Origin: Clostridiales bacterium | GTDB lineage: Bacteria; Bacillota; Clostridia; Saccharofermentanales; Saccharofermentanaceae | Reading direction: 5' to 3' | DNA length: 64,000 nucleotides | Assembly: GCA_017527865.1 (NCBI GenBank) | Contig: JAFXPN010000026.1 | Location: 1 to 64,000 of the forward strand | In this document: in pieces, positions 8,572 to 17,321 of the stretch | How the letters are laid out: the number at the start of each line of letters is the position of its first letter | Numbering within the stretch: the first letter of the stretch is position 1 | Position numbers and translations under genes: made by a program | Notes under the pieces: generated by a model | Databases searched by the model: none | The model's input: only the letters and a program-made list of their open reading frames with translations | Told to the model about the DNA's origin: nothing

Positions 8572-11135
8572 GCCATATCACCTCCTTTTGCAGTATCATC
8601 TTCCGGCTCGAATTCGAGGACCTCATCGTCATCTTCTTTTGCCGGAATATCCATAAAGAGCGCTTTGATCTCACCGCATATCCTGCCGTAATCCATCAGC
8701 GCCTGTTCGTGATTGGCTGTTATGAACTCTTCATCGGTAGCTTTGGCTGCCATCTCGAGAGCCTTGGCTTCCTCAGACAGATCGACCGCGCCGATCATCT
8801 TCGAAGTGCTCTTTAACGCATGTACCAGGATCTCATAATTATGCCAGTCCTTCTTGCCGTAATAAGCTTTCATGGATTCGATCTTCTCTGCAGACTCGGA
8901 TGCGAACTGGATAAGGAGCGATTTGTAGAATTCCTCATCATCCACACAGTACTTAAGTCCTGCGGCAGTATTGATGCCTGCTGCATATAGTTTGTCCATG
9001 GGATCGGTCTCGGGTTCAGCCGTCTTGACCGTGGCCGGCTCCTCTTCATAAGGCGCGTTATCTTCTTCGGCCTCCGCACCGTCATCATAGGAGATCGACT
9101 TCTTGGGCAGAACGGCCTTCAGGACACGCTCCAGCTCCTCAGTCTCCACAGGCTTGCTTACGAATCCGTCGAATCCCTCTGCGAGGAACATCTGCTTGGC
9201 CGAACTCATAGCGTTCGCAGTGAGCGCAACGATCGGGATGGACACATTGAGACCGGATACATCCGTACGTATCCTCTTCATCGCCTCAACACCGTCCATG
9301 CCGCTCATCATGTGATCCATGAAGATGATGTCGAATACCTTCTCGCGGCAGATATCGATCGACTCCTGACCCGAAGTGGCCGTTGTCAATTCCATGCCGT
9401 AACGGGAGAAGATGCTCTTTGCCACTACGAGGTTCATCGACTCATCGTCAACAACAAGCGCGCGCACGCCGTTGCAGCGCATCTTCTTGACATTCGGATC
9501 GCGGTCGCCGACCGACGAATTAAGGACGGAGACTACCGGGAAACAGTAGAAAGGCTTTTCGAGGAGCCTTACGCGCGAATTCTTCGGAAGGACCATGTCA
9601 GAATTCGCGACTACCGAGACGACCATATCGCGGGCCAGCTGTTCGAGCAGTTCGACATTATCGAGATACTCATCCTCTCCGACAAAGACATGTGTCAAAT
9701 GGATGGAATCGCGGAGCAGCTTCAGGTTGCTCGCATTGTTAACACGGTGCATCTGAACGCCGAGTCCTTTGACGATATTGAGCACCATCGAGTTATAGTA
9801 ATCGCGCACAGCCGGATTCTCATATTTCTCAAAGTGAAGGAAGGCTCCGAGACACAGCTTGTCGGGGTTAGCGACAGACATGCACGAGACGGGATCGACA
9901 ACTTTCTGAGGGATGCTGACATGCACCGTCGTTCCGACGTCGGGCTTGCTGTCGATGGTCATGAAACCTCCGAGCAGCGAGACGAACCCCGATACGATCG
10001 CAAGGCCAAGGCCCAATCCGCCGCCCTTCCTTGTGCGCGACGAATCCGCCTGATAAAAACTCTCATAGACTTTCTCGAGTTCGTATTCGGTCATGCCGAT
10101 GCCGGTGTCAGTGACCTCGATACAGAGGTTGACGCCGTACTCATGCTCTTCGGCCAGGATCCTTACATATACACCGCCCTTCTGCGTATATTTAAGGCCG
10201 TTGCTGATCAGCGCCTTAAGGATCTTCTTGAGCTTGCTTACATCCGTATTCATAACCGCCGGTATCGCGGGATCAACATCGATGATGAGCTCGACATCCT
10301 TTGACTTGTACTGCTTAATCTCCGTAACAAGATCATGGAGGACAGACGAGAGCATATAGTCCTCGTTGTTACGGACCGCCTTGTGACGGTCAATCTCGGA
10401 ATAATCAAGGATATCGTTTATCTGTTCGGCCACTCTGCGGCCTGCATTGCGGACAGCTGTCATGTCGCTTTCCACAGCGCGGTTACGGCTCTTCTCTATG
10501 CAGATCGTAGACAGGCCGATGATGGCATTGACGGGAGTCCTTAATTCATGCGATACGTTTGCAAGGAAGTCGTTCAGTTTCTCCGTAGCCTCCTTGAGCT
10601 GGATGACCTCATCCTTGGATCTGTTCAGGACTTCCTGCCACTTGTCTATGATTATCTTGGCAAATCTTCCTATGAAGAAGACCATGATAAAGTGAAGGAT
10701 CGACCGGGAGATGATAAGTGCATCGAAAGGCTCATGCGCGATCACCATGGCGGCGATGGCATAGATCATGGTGCCGTAGAACGTAAACTGGCAAAGAGAG
10801 ATAAGGGCCTTGATGCCCGTCATTGTAAACAGCATTATCAGGGCCGATATGACTACGGCAAGATCGAATGTACTCGTCGGATGAGTCCCGTAGAAGAAGT
10901 ACGTTCCCATCATGAGGATCGCATATATCCAGATCCTTACGCCCGCCGGGGTATCATGCCTTAAGTAAAGGATCCAGCTGATAACCACTCCCGCAACGAC
11001 CAGCAGGAGCATCCATTTCTCCCACCCCATAAGGAACGACTCGATTATGAGCGCTACCGAGAAAAGCGTATAGCTGATAAGAAGAGTAAGGTGTGATGTC
11101 TGAAATAACCCGTTGCTTTCGGTTTCCCTTGTCAT
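8568..11135 (-). CDS. hybrid histidine kinase with receiver and HPt domains
   Basis: An 855-residue protein. Five or six membrane helices (about 15-160) lead to HisKA with His196 in NVSHELRTPVNAIIG, HATPase with DTGIGM and GGGLGLGLAIV, a degenerate receiver-like region (about 415-540), a true receiver with FMDHMMSGMDG, and an HPt domain with His772 in VHALKSTSKMIG. It therefore carries every phosphorelay step except a DNA-binding output, so phosphate could pass by HPt to the receivers of neighbouring proteins. It starts 6 nt after the REC-GGDEF-REC-HD-GYP gene and overlaps the DegV-fused kinase by 4 nt. Confidence 0.9.
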   Translation of the reverse strand: MTRETESNGLFQTSHLTLLISYTLFSVALIIESFLMGWEKWMLLLVVAGVVISWILYLRHDTPAGVRIWIYAILMMGTYFFYGTHPTSTFDLAVVISALIMLFTMTGIKALISLCQFTFYGTMIYAIAAMVIAHEPFDALIISRSILHFIMVFFIGRFAKIIIDKWQEVLNRSKDEVIQLKEATEKLNDFLANVSHELRTPVNAIIGLSTICIEKSRNRAVESDMTAVRNAGRRVAEQINDILDYSEIDRHKAVRNNEDYMLSSVLHDLVTEIKQYKSKDVELIIDVDPAIPAVMNTDVSKLKKILKALISNGLKYTQKGGVYVRILAEEHEYGVNLCIEVTDTGIGMTEYELEKVYESFYQADSSRTRKGGGLGLGLAIVSGFVSLLGGFMTIDSKPDVGTTVHVSIPQKVVDPVSCMSVANPDKLCLGAFLHFEKYENPAVRDYYNSMVLNIVKGLGVQMHRVNNASNLKLLRDSIHLTHVFVGEDEYLDNVELLEQLARDMVVSVVANSDMVLPKNSRVRLLEKPFYCFPVVSVLNSSVGDRDPNVKKMRCNGVRALVVDDESMNLVVAKSIFSRYGMELTTATSGQESIDICREKVFDIIFMDHMMSGMDGVEAMKRIRTDVSGLNVSIPIVALTANAMSSAKQMFLAEGFDGFVSKPVETEELERVLKAVLPKKSISYDDGAEAEEDNAPYEEEPATVKTAEPETDPMDKLYAAGINTAAGLKYCVDDEEFYKSLLIQFASESAEKIESMKAYYGKKDWHNYEILVHALKSTSKMIGAVDLSEEAKALEMAAKATDEEFITANHEQALMDYGRICGEIKALFMDIPAKEDDDEVLEFEPEDDTAKGGDMA

Positions 11136-11141
11136 ACTGTT

Positions 11142-13505
11142 TTAACCCTTCAATCTGTAGTCTTTGTCCTCTTCGATTATCGAGAGCATTATATCCGCTA
11201 TCACAGGATCGAACTGTGTTCCCTTGCCGTTTTGGATCTCGAGCTTTATATTCTCCTGAGGCAGGTGATCACGGTAGCTTCTGTCGGATGACATGGCGTC
11301 ATATGCATCCGCGACTGCGATTATCCGGGCCTCCTCCGGGATCTTATCCCCCTTGAGCCCGTCAGGGTAACCCGTGCCGTCATAACGCTCATGATGGTGC
11401 CTTGCGCCCAGCGCGAACTTCGGGTTGGCCTCTATCTTCTGCAGGATCGACGAGCCCATCTCAGAGTGCTTCTTGATCTGCTCATATTCATCCTCATCAA
11501 GCTCGCCGTTCTTGTTCAGTACATCGATCCTGATCCCTATCTTCCCTACGTCATGCAGGATGCCGATCATGTAGATCTCATCCTGTCTTGCATCCGAGTA
11601 ACCGAGCCTCTTCGCTATCATCTTGGAATACTCCGCCACGCGGCTGCTGTGACCCCTTGTATACAGATCCTTGGTCTCGATGGCTGCCACAAGTGCGCTC
11701 ACGACCTGCAGGAAAAGGTTCTTATTCTCACGCGTCTGCTGTTCAACCTCAAAATACAGCTGCTTCTGGAGCGTTACGAGTTCGATTATGTTGTTCACTC
11801 TGAGCAGGAGCACCTCGGGAACAAAAGGCTTGCGGATATAATCCATCGCACCTAATGTAAGACCTTCTTTCTCGGAACCGTCACTCTCGTCAGCCGTAAG
11901 GAAGATGACAGGTATCTTGGACGCAGCCGTATCGAGCGAATGCAGCTTCTTTATCGCCTCGTAGCCGTCCATGACAGGCATCTTGACATCAAGAAGAATG
12001 AGATCGGGCAGCTGCTCATCCTTTTCGAGCTGCGCGAAAAGTGCTTCTCCCGACTTCAAAGCAGTAACATGTATCCCGTCGGAACTTAATATCCTGCCCG
12101 CAACCTGAAGATTGATGGCATCATCATCAACGATATATACCCTCTTGCTCTTCCCGACCTTGACCTGCTCGGCATTGTTGCCGATAAACTCGGTCTCATA
12201 TGTGATCGCAAGGTTATCGATCCCCTTCTTCTTCCAGGAGCGCATGATGTGAGCGATAACCTTATCGACCGAATCCACCCTTATATCGGTAAGGAATACG
12301 AAGTATTGATTCTTCCTGTTGCGCATGAAGATATCGGACTTGCGCAGCGACTCTCTGATGTGATTGCCGAATTCATCGACGCTCTCGTTATACGCCGGAC
12401 TTATCTGTCCCGACGCAGGCTCGAGAGTGAACAGCACCTTGCATGCGTCGATGCGGTGTCTGATGATGTACCTGATAACGTAACGGTAGACGGGCGAGAA
12501 GGATTCCCTGTCGAGCTGCAGCGCGACATTCTGAATGGATCTCTCGCCGAGGATCTCTGAAAGAGCCTTGATATCCAGAACCTGGACTCCGTCAGTTTCC
12601 TCTTCGACATCGTCGTTGTACAGTTCGTATCCGTGCTTGCCGTTCTTCTTTACGATGTAAAGGGATTTGTCCGCGAGTTTGAGGAGCGAATTATATTCAT
12701 TGCCGTACCTCGGAACAAATATGCCTCCGACGGAAGCGCCGAGCGGGATGCTCATGTCGTCGCCCATGATCTCCTTGGCTTTGCGCACAAGACCGCTATT
12801 GATGTTGGCAGTGATATCCGCGACTCTCTCTTCTGTCGTTACGCCCGAAGCAAAGGCTACGAATTCGTCTCCTCCGATACGTCCGTACTTGCTTCCGGAA
12901 GGAAGAGTATCCCTTATGATATCCGCGAAAGAAACGAGCACCTTATCGCCCGCCTCGTGACCGTAGATGTCATTGACAAGCTTGAAAGAATCAAGGTCGA
13001 TCATCATAAGGCATCCGGTCGTATCCGAGCACATCCTGGACAGCTCCACGCCGGTCGCGGCTTTGTTAAGGAATCCCGTGAGCTTATCGATCGTCGCCTC
13101 ACTCTTAAGGCTCTGCATCTCCTGTGAATTGGACAGTATATTATCAAGCCTTCTGATCAGAACATCGGGATTAAACGGTTTTCTTATAAAGTCCGATACA
13201 CCGACCTCGAAGCCGCGGGTCTCGGTATCGGTATCTTCGTCTGCGGTAAGAAAGATTACGGGCGTCTTCATAAGGCCCTTGGCCTGCTCGAGTTCCCTTA
13301 ACTTAAGCAGCGTCTCGAAGCCGTCCATCTCAGGCATCTTGATATCAAGGAGTACGAGATCCGGCATGCCGTTCGCATCAACATAATCAAGAAGGGATCT
13401 GCCCGATTTAAGGGCAGTGACGCGCATATTGTTCTTACTTAAGATGTGGCCTGCAACCTTTAGATTAGCTGTATCATCATCTACGACTATTATCCACTTC
13501 GCCAT
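11142..13505 (-). CDS. c-di-GMP turnover protein REC-GGDEF-(degenerate GGDEF)-REC-HD-GYP
   Basis: A 787-residue cytoplasmic protein. REC1 has acceptor Asp54. The GGDEF domain keeps the active GGDEF motif at 211-215. A segment at 310-440 looks like a degenerate GGDEF (motif position occupied by RNRKNQYF). REC2 has Asp506. The HD-GYP domain has HD at 651-652 and GYP at 712-714. GGDEF domains make c-di-GMP and HD-GYP domains hydrolyse it, so this protein could do both, with each catalytic unit preceded by its own receiver. The two downstream hybrid kinases are the obvious phosphodonors. No PilZ or DNA-binding output is present, so the effector lies elsewhere. Confidence 0.9.
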   Translation of the reverse strand: MAKWIIVVDDDTANLKVAGHILSKNNMRVTALKSGRSLLDYVDANGMPDLVLLDIKMPEMDGFETLLKLRELEQAKGLMKTPVIFLTADEDTDTETRGFEVGVSDFIRKPFNPDVLIRRLDNILSNSQEMQSLKSEATIDKLTGFLNKAATGVELSRMCSDTTGCLMMIDLDSFKLVNDIYGHEAGDKVLVSFADIIRDTLPSGSKYGRIGGDEFVAFASGVTTEERVADITANINSGLVRKAKEIMGDDMSIPLGASVGGIFVPRYGNEYNSLLKLADKSLYIVKKNGKHGYELYNDDVEEETDGVQVLDIKALSEILGERSIQNVALQLDRESFSPVYRYVIRYIIRHRIDACKVLFTLEPASGQISPAYNESVDEFGNHIRESLRKSDIFMRNRKNQYFVFLTDIRVDSVDKVIAHIMRSWKKKGIDNLAITYETEFIGNNAEQVKVGKSKRVYIVDDDAINLQVAGRILSSDGIHVTALKSGEALFAQLEKDEQLPDLILLDVKMPVMDGYEAIKKLHSLDTAASKIPVIFLTADESDGSEKEGLTLGAMDYIRKPFVPEVLLLRVNNIIELVTLQKQLYFEVEQQTRENKNLFLQVVSALVAAIETKDLYTRGHSSRVAEYSKMIAKRLGYSDARQDEIYMIGILHDVGKIGIRIDVLNKNGELDEDEYEQIKKHSEMGSSILQKIEANPKFALGARHHHERYDGTGYPDGLKGDKIPEEARIIAVADAYDAMSSDRSYRDHLPQENIKLEIQNGKGTQFDPVIADIMLSIIEEDKDYRLKG

Positions 13506-13582
13506 TTATTCATACTCCGGATCATCAGGGTGTTTTTATCGTATCATAAACAGCGGATAATATTAATAGTAAGGGAAGGCTC

Positions 13583-13705
13583 TTACAGCCATAGAAAATA
13601 TGTCAGCGCGGCGGCGGCGATGATGCCTGATGAATTACCCATGCCTGCTGCCTCCCTGTCGATCATGTCTGTGATCATTCTATCAATTATTCCTAACAAA
13701 ATCAT
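13583..13705 (-). CDS. possible 40-residue membrane-active peptide at the head of the signalling operon
   Basis: A short frame of 40 codons starts at ATG 13705, 9 nt after a strong GGGAGGG on the minus strand. The product begins MILLGIIDRMITDMIDREA and ends in a hydrophobic IIAAAALTYFLWL stretch, so it could insert in the membrane. It ends 77 nt before the REC-GGDEF gene, on the same strand. A 14-bp palindrome lies just upstream. I do not recognise a family. Ribosome site and position argue for a real gene; its size leaves room for chance. Confidence 0.45.
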   Translation of the reverse strand: MILLGIIDRMITDMIDREAAGMGNSSGIIAAAALTYFLWL

Positions 13706-13722
13706 CACTTGCCCTCCCGTCT

Positions 13723-13736
13723 GTTGCTTATGCAAC
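13723..13736. promoter_or_regulatory. palindrome GTTGCTTATGCAAC in a divergent promoter region
   Basis: An inverted repeat of 5+5 bp around TTAT (extended to 6+6 with flanking T/A) lies between the small peptide gene (minus) and the zinc-ribbon protein gene (plus). Two close relatives of this sequence occur at 48708 and 52885, also upstream of small peptide genes, so it may be an operator. Confidence 0.4.
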
Positions 13737-13811
13737 ATTTTGCATTCAGATCAACCATTGGTTCACGTCATAAGACTTGAGATACTTTAATTGAAAGTGA
13801 GGGCTGTAAAC

Positions 13812-14363
13812 ATGATCAACACATTTTTCGAACAGACTTTTGAAGAAGAATTCAGCAAGATCCCGGCGGTATTCAGGATCCGCAGAAAGGCAAAGGCCGT
13901 CTTCTGCTGCCTCAGTGTCGTGATGCTTATAGTGAGCATCAGGTTTTTCCAGATGATGATGATCTATAACCTGGCTGATATCTCCGCCGAAAAGAAAGCA
14001 TCGACAATGGGTGTTATCCTGGGATCATGGATCCCGTTCGCCATTACCAACGTGATACTGATCATCCTCGCCGTGTGGTTGATCATCGGAACCGTGTATG
14101 AGCGTAAAGCTTTCAAAAGGGCATCCGATTACGACAGACTTCACAAGGACTGGGAGCGCGATCAGCTCGCCAAGGAGATCAGGGAAGCTAAGAGCGGCAC
14201 AGGCTCCGGCCTGCTTACCAGACGCACAAGAGAGATCCCCGTTGCAGGTCCCGGTTTCTGTCCCAAATGCGGACTGCCGACGGAAACAGGCGAAGACCTT
14301 TGCGAACTTTGCCGTTCAACTGACTTTATCTGTGCCGCGCCGGTCAAAGCATTCTCATGCTGA
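13812..14363 (+). CDS. membrane protein with C-terminal zinc ribbon
   Basis: A 183-residue protein of unknown function. The ATG at 13812 follows GTGAGGG and is preferred over a TTG at 13791. Two membrane helices (about 28-50 and 75-98) are followed by a charged helical linker. A C-terminal zinc ribbon, CPKCGLP...CELC, ends near residue 170, and the tail contains two more cysteines. It resembles the several zinc-ribbon membrane proteins in this window (44320, 54899, 57236). It ends 37 nt before a bidirectional terminator. Confidence 0.6.
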   Translation: MINTFFEQTFEEEFSKIPAVFRIRRKAKAVFCCLSVVMLIVSIRFFQMMMIYNLADISAEKKASTMGVILGSWIPFAITNVILIILAVWLIIGTVYERKAFKRASDYDRLHKDWERDQLAKEIREAKSGTGSGLLTRRTREIPVAGPGFCPKCGLPTETGEDLCELCRSTDFICAAPVKAFSC

Positions 14364-14400
14364 CAGCCTGACACGGCTTCCGGTTAAACAAACAATAATA

Positions 14401-14427
14401 ATGGCTGTCCCATAGCGGGGCAGCCAT
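14401..14427. terminator. bidirectional rho-independent terminator
   Basis: The hairpin ATGGCTGtCCC/GGGgCAGCCAT has a 5-nt loop and is flanked by TTTTAATAAT on the plus side and, read from the minus strand, ATTATTATTG. It separates the convergent zinc-ribbon gene and PGK-TIM gene. Confidence 0.85.
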
Positions 14428-14458
14428 TTTAATAATACTCAGTTGATCGAACCGCTTA

Positions 14459-16408
14459 TCAGCCGGCGTTAACGATAACGGAGAAGTCCTCAGCCTTCAG
14501 AGAAGCGCCGCCGACGAGACCGCCGTTGATGTCCTTCTGAGCGAACAGACCTGCAGCGTTCTTGGCATTGCAGGATCCGCCGTACTGGATCGTCATTGCA
14601 TCTGCAGAAGCCTGATCATAGAGTTCTGCGATAACGCCTCTGATGAATGCGCAAACTTCCTCAGCCTGCTCATCAGTAGCTGTCTTGCCTGTTCCGATAG
14701 CCCAGATCGGCTCATAAGCGATCGTGATCTGGCAGAGCTTGTCTTTAGGGATATCCTTGAATGCGCCGACGATCTGACCCTTGATCCAGTCAAATGTCTC
14801 GCCTGCCTCACGCTGTGCAAGAGACTCGCCGCAGCAGATGATGGGTCTTACGCCATACTTGAGAAGAGCAAGTGCCTTCTTGTTGACTGTCTCGTCTGTC
14901 TCAGCATTGTACTCTCTTCTCTCGGAGTGACCGATGATGCAGTAGTTAACACCCATCTTTGCAAGCCACAAAGGTGAGATCTCGCCTGTGAATGCACCCT
15001 TCTCCTCGAAGTGGCAGTTCTGAGCAGCGATCTTGATGTTGGAATAAGCAGCAGCCTCGACTGCAGCAGCGAGTGCCGTTGCGGGAACGCCGAGTGCAAC
15101 ACGGGACTTGGCATCCTTGATGAGGGGCTTCAGTTCATTGATGAGCTTGACTGCATCAGCAGGAATACCGCAGTTCATCTTCCAGTTGCCTGCTGCAAAG
15201 ATACGGCCGTTCTCCTTGTCGTTAAGGCAGTCGATGCCCGGAAGGACCTTGCCCTCGATGTACTCGAGAGAAGCGCCGCCGCCCGTGGAGATATGTGTAA
15301 CCTTATCAGCGAAGCCGAGCTTCTGGATAGCAGCTGCGGAATCACCGCCGCCGATGATGGAGATAGCATCAGACTCGGCGATAGCCTTTGCAAGAGCCTT
15401 TGTTCCTACTGCGAAGTTATCGAACTCGAATACGCCTGCAGGGCCGTTCCAGATAACTGTCTTAGCTTCCTTGATAGCTGCAGAGAACTTCTCGATAGTC
15501 TTAGGTCCGATGTCGAGACCCTCCCATCCGTCAGGGATCTCCATTGTGGGAACTACCTTGCTGTTGGCGTCGTTGGAGAAGTCATCTGCAATAACAGTAT
15601 CCTCAGGAAGAAGAAGCTTAACGCCCTTCTCCTCTGCCTTAGCCATGAGCTCCTTTGCAAGGTCTACCTTGTCTGCCTCAAAGAGAGAGTTACCGACTAT
15701 TCCGCCCATAGCGCCGATGAATGTATAAGCCATACCGCCGCCGATGATGATCGTGTCAGCCTTGTCGAGAAGGTTTGTTATAACGCCGATCTTGTCGGAA
15801 ACCTTAGCGCCGCCGAGGATCGCAACGAACGGTCTTGCAGGATTGTCAAGAGCGCCGCCGATAACGTCGATCTCCTTCTGGATAAGGTAACCGCACGCGG
15901 AAGGAAGGAAGTTTGCAAGACCTGCTGTCGATGCGTGAGCTCTGTGAGCTGTTCCGAATGCATCGTTTACATAGAGGTCAGCCATGGAAGCGAGCTCAGC
16001 TGCAAACTTGGGATCGTTCTTTGTCTCTTCCTTGTGGAATCTTACGTTCTCGAGCATGAGGATCTCGCCGTCCTTCAATGCAGCAGCCTTAGCCTTTGCA
16101 TCTTCGCCGATAACGTCAGCAGCGAGAGTAACGGGCTTGCCGATAAGCTCTGCAAGTCTTTCTGCAGCGGGCTTCATGGAGAACTTAGCCTCAGGTCCGT
16201 TCTTCGGACGGCCGAGGTGTGATACGAGGATAACCTTCGCGTTGTTATCAACAAGATACTTGATTGTGGGAAGAGCTGCAGTGATACGCTTATCGTCTGT
16301 GATAGCTCCTGTTTCCTTGTCGAGCGGTACGTTGAAGTCAACTCTTACGATGACTCTCTTGCCGCTGACATCCAAATCTTCAACATTCTTCTTAAGATAC
16401 TGTGCCAT
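14459..16408 (-). CDS. pgk-tpiA: bifunctional phosphoglycerate kinase-triosephosphate isomerase fusion
   Basis: A single 649-residue frame. Residues about 1-398 are a complete phosphoglycerate kinase ([19 protein letters not shown]; nucleotide-binding [18 protein letters not shown]). Residues about 404-649 are a complete triosephosphate isomerase (AGNWKMN with the catalytic Lys, IGHSERR with the catalytic His, [14 protein letters not shown] with the catalytic Glu). No start or stop separates them; a short linker [15 protein letters not shown] joins them. A PGK-TIM fusion is known from Thermotoga, where it forms a bifunctional complex. Both active sites look intact, so this gene would supply two glycolytic steps. 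CAGGAG precedes the ATG. Confidence 0.95.
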   Translation of the reverse strand: MAQYLKKNVEDLDVSGKRVIVRVDFNVPLDKETGAITDDKRITAALPTIKYLVDNNAKVILVSHLGRPKNGPEAKFSMKPAAERLAELIGKPVTLAADVIGEDAKAKAAALKDGEILMLENVRFHKEETKNDPKFAAELASMADLYVNDAFGTAHRAHASTAGLANFLPSACGYLIQKEIDVIGGALDNPARPFVAILGGAKVSDKIGVITNLLDKADTIIIGGGMAYTFIGAMGGIVGNSLFEADKVDLAKELMAKAEEKGVKLLLPEDTVIADDFSNDANSKVVPTMEIPDGWEGLDIGPKTIEKFSAAIKEAKTVIWNGPAGVFEFDNFAVGTKALAKAIAESDAISIIGGGDSAAAIQKLGFADKVTHISTGGGASLEYIEGKVLPGIDCLNDKENGRIFAAGNWKMNCGIPADAVKLINELKPLIKDAKSRVALGVPATALAAAVEAAAYSNIKIAAQNCHFEEKGAFTGEISPLWLAKMGVNYCIIGHSERREYNAETDETVNKKALALLKYGVRPIICCGESLAQREAGETFDWIKGQIVGAFKDIPKDKLCQITIAYEPIWAIGTGKTATDEQAEEVCAFIRGVIAELYDQASADAMTIQYGGSCNAKNAAGLFAQKDINGGLVGGASLKAEDFSVIVNAG

Positions 16409-16436
16409 GATGCCACACTCCTGTTATTTATTTTGT

Positions 16437-16470
16437 AGCGTTAAACGCTTCATTACCGCGTAATATTATA
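16437..16470 (-). promoter_or_regulatory. PGK-TIM promoter -10 and leader palindrome
   Basis: On the minus strand, TATAAT at 16465-16470 is a good -10 for the fusion gene. A perfect 6-1-6 palindrome AGCGTTTAACGCT lies at 16437-16449, about 10 nt past the expected transcription start and just before the ribosome site. It could be a roadblock operator or an RNA hairpin. It does not match the CggR or catabolite-response consensus as I know them. Confidence 0.4.
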
Positions 16471-16496
16471 TATGCTTTTAAGCCGATTATAAAGGC

Positions 16497-17321
16497 TTAT
16501 TGTCCCCATTTTTTGCTCCAGAGCGCGATAATCTCCTCATCGTGCTTCTTATTTATAAGGATAAGAGCGATTACGGCTCCCACGCAGGATGCCGCGACCG
16601 TTATCCAGTCTCCGGTGCCAAGACCCGTCATAACACCGCCGCTTTCTGCAAGGTCTCCTCTTAAAAACTCCATAAAGTCAACGCTCGCATGAGCGATCAT
16701 CACCGGCCAGAGGTTTCCTGTACGAAGGAAGACCGCGCAGAATATCATTCCTACACCGATGGCATAGACGGACTGGATCGCGCACGACAACACATCCCCG
16801 CCTGACGTGATGTTAAAGATATGCGTCAGACCGAAGACTATGGACGAGAGCCAGAAAATGAACTTTATGCTCTTGCCGTCCTTAACGCCTCTCATGAAGT
16901 TCGCGACAGCGAGACCTCGGAAAGCCATCTCTTCCCCGAAACCCGGAGCAAGTGCGGCAAGAAGCGAGAGCACGATCTTGCCCGAGAAACCGAACTGCAT
17001 CCAGCTTACGACACTTCCCGCGTAGTGAACAATAAGGAATGGCAGCATCAACAGAAAAGCCATGAAGAACTTGTGTCCGTTAAGTATTCCCTTGTATCCG
17101 TCCCTGTGAAAATAGATCCAAAACGCCACCGCCATAACCAGAGAAGTGGCCGCAGTAACGATGCCTCTTGCAGCGTCTTTGTAATCCGGGGAAATTACAT
17201 ATTTTACAACGCCTCCCGTGATGCCTCCGGCCACAGAGGCCGACATTATCACAGTGAATGCGATCAGGAAATAACTTATGATCTTATGATCAAAAACCGG
17301 ATGTTCTATCTTCGGACTCAT
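16497..17321 (-). CDS. CPBP family intramembrane metalloprotease
   Basis: A 274-residue polytopic membrane protein. The CPBP (Abi/CAAX) signature EEMAFRG lies at about residue 130, followed by GLTHIF and a later HASVDF, which supply the Glu and His residues of the active site. Bacterial relatives act in peptide processing, bacteriocin immunity or are uncharacterised. The start overlaps the stop of the acyltransferase gene by 4 nt (ATGA), so the two are translationally coupled. Confidence 0.85.
   Translation of the reverse strand: MSPKIEHPVFDHKIISYFLIAFTVIMSASVAGGITGGVVKYVISPDYKDAARGIVTAATSLVMAVAFWIYFHRDGYKGILNGHKFFMAFLLMLPFLIVHYAGSVVSWMQFGFSGKIVLSLLAALAPGFGEEMAFRGLAVANFMRGVKDGKSIKFIFWLSSIVFGLTHIFNITSGGDVLSCAIQSVYAIGVGMIFCAVFLRTGNLWPVMIAHASVDFMEFLRGDLAESGGVMTGLGTGDWITVAASCVGAVIALILINKKHDEEIIALWSKKWGQ

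Noticed and set aside
15011-16222. 403-codon plus-strand frame opposite PGK-TIM
   Set aside because: It is an antisense shadow caused by the strong codon bias of the glycolytic gene; no domain and no ribosome site.
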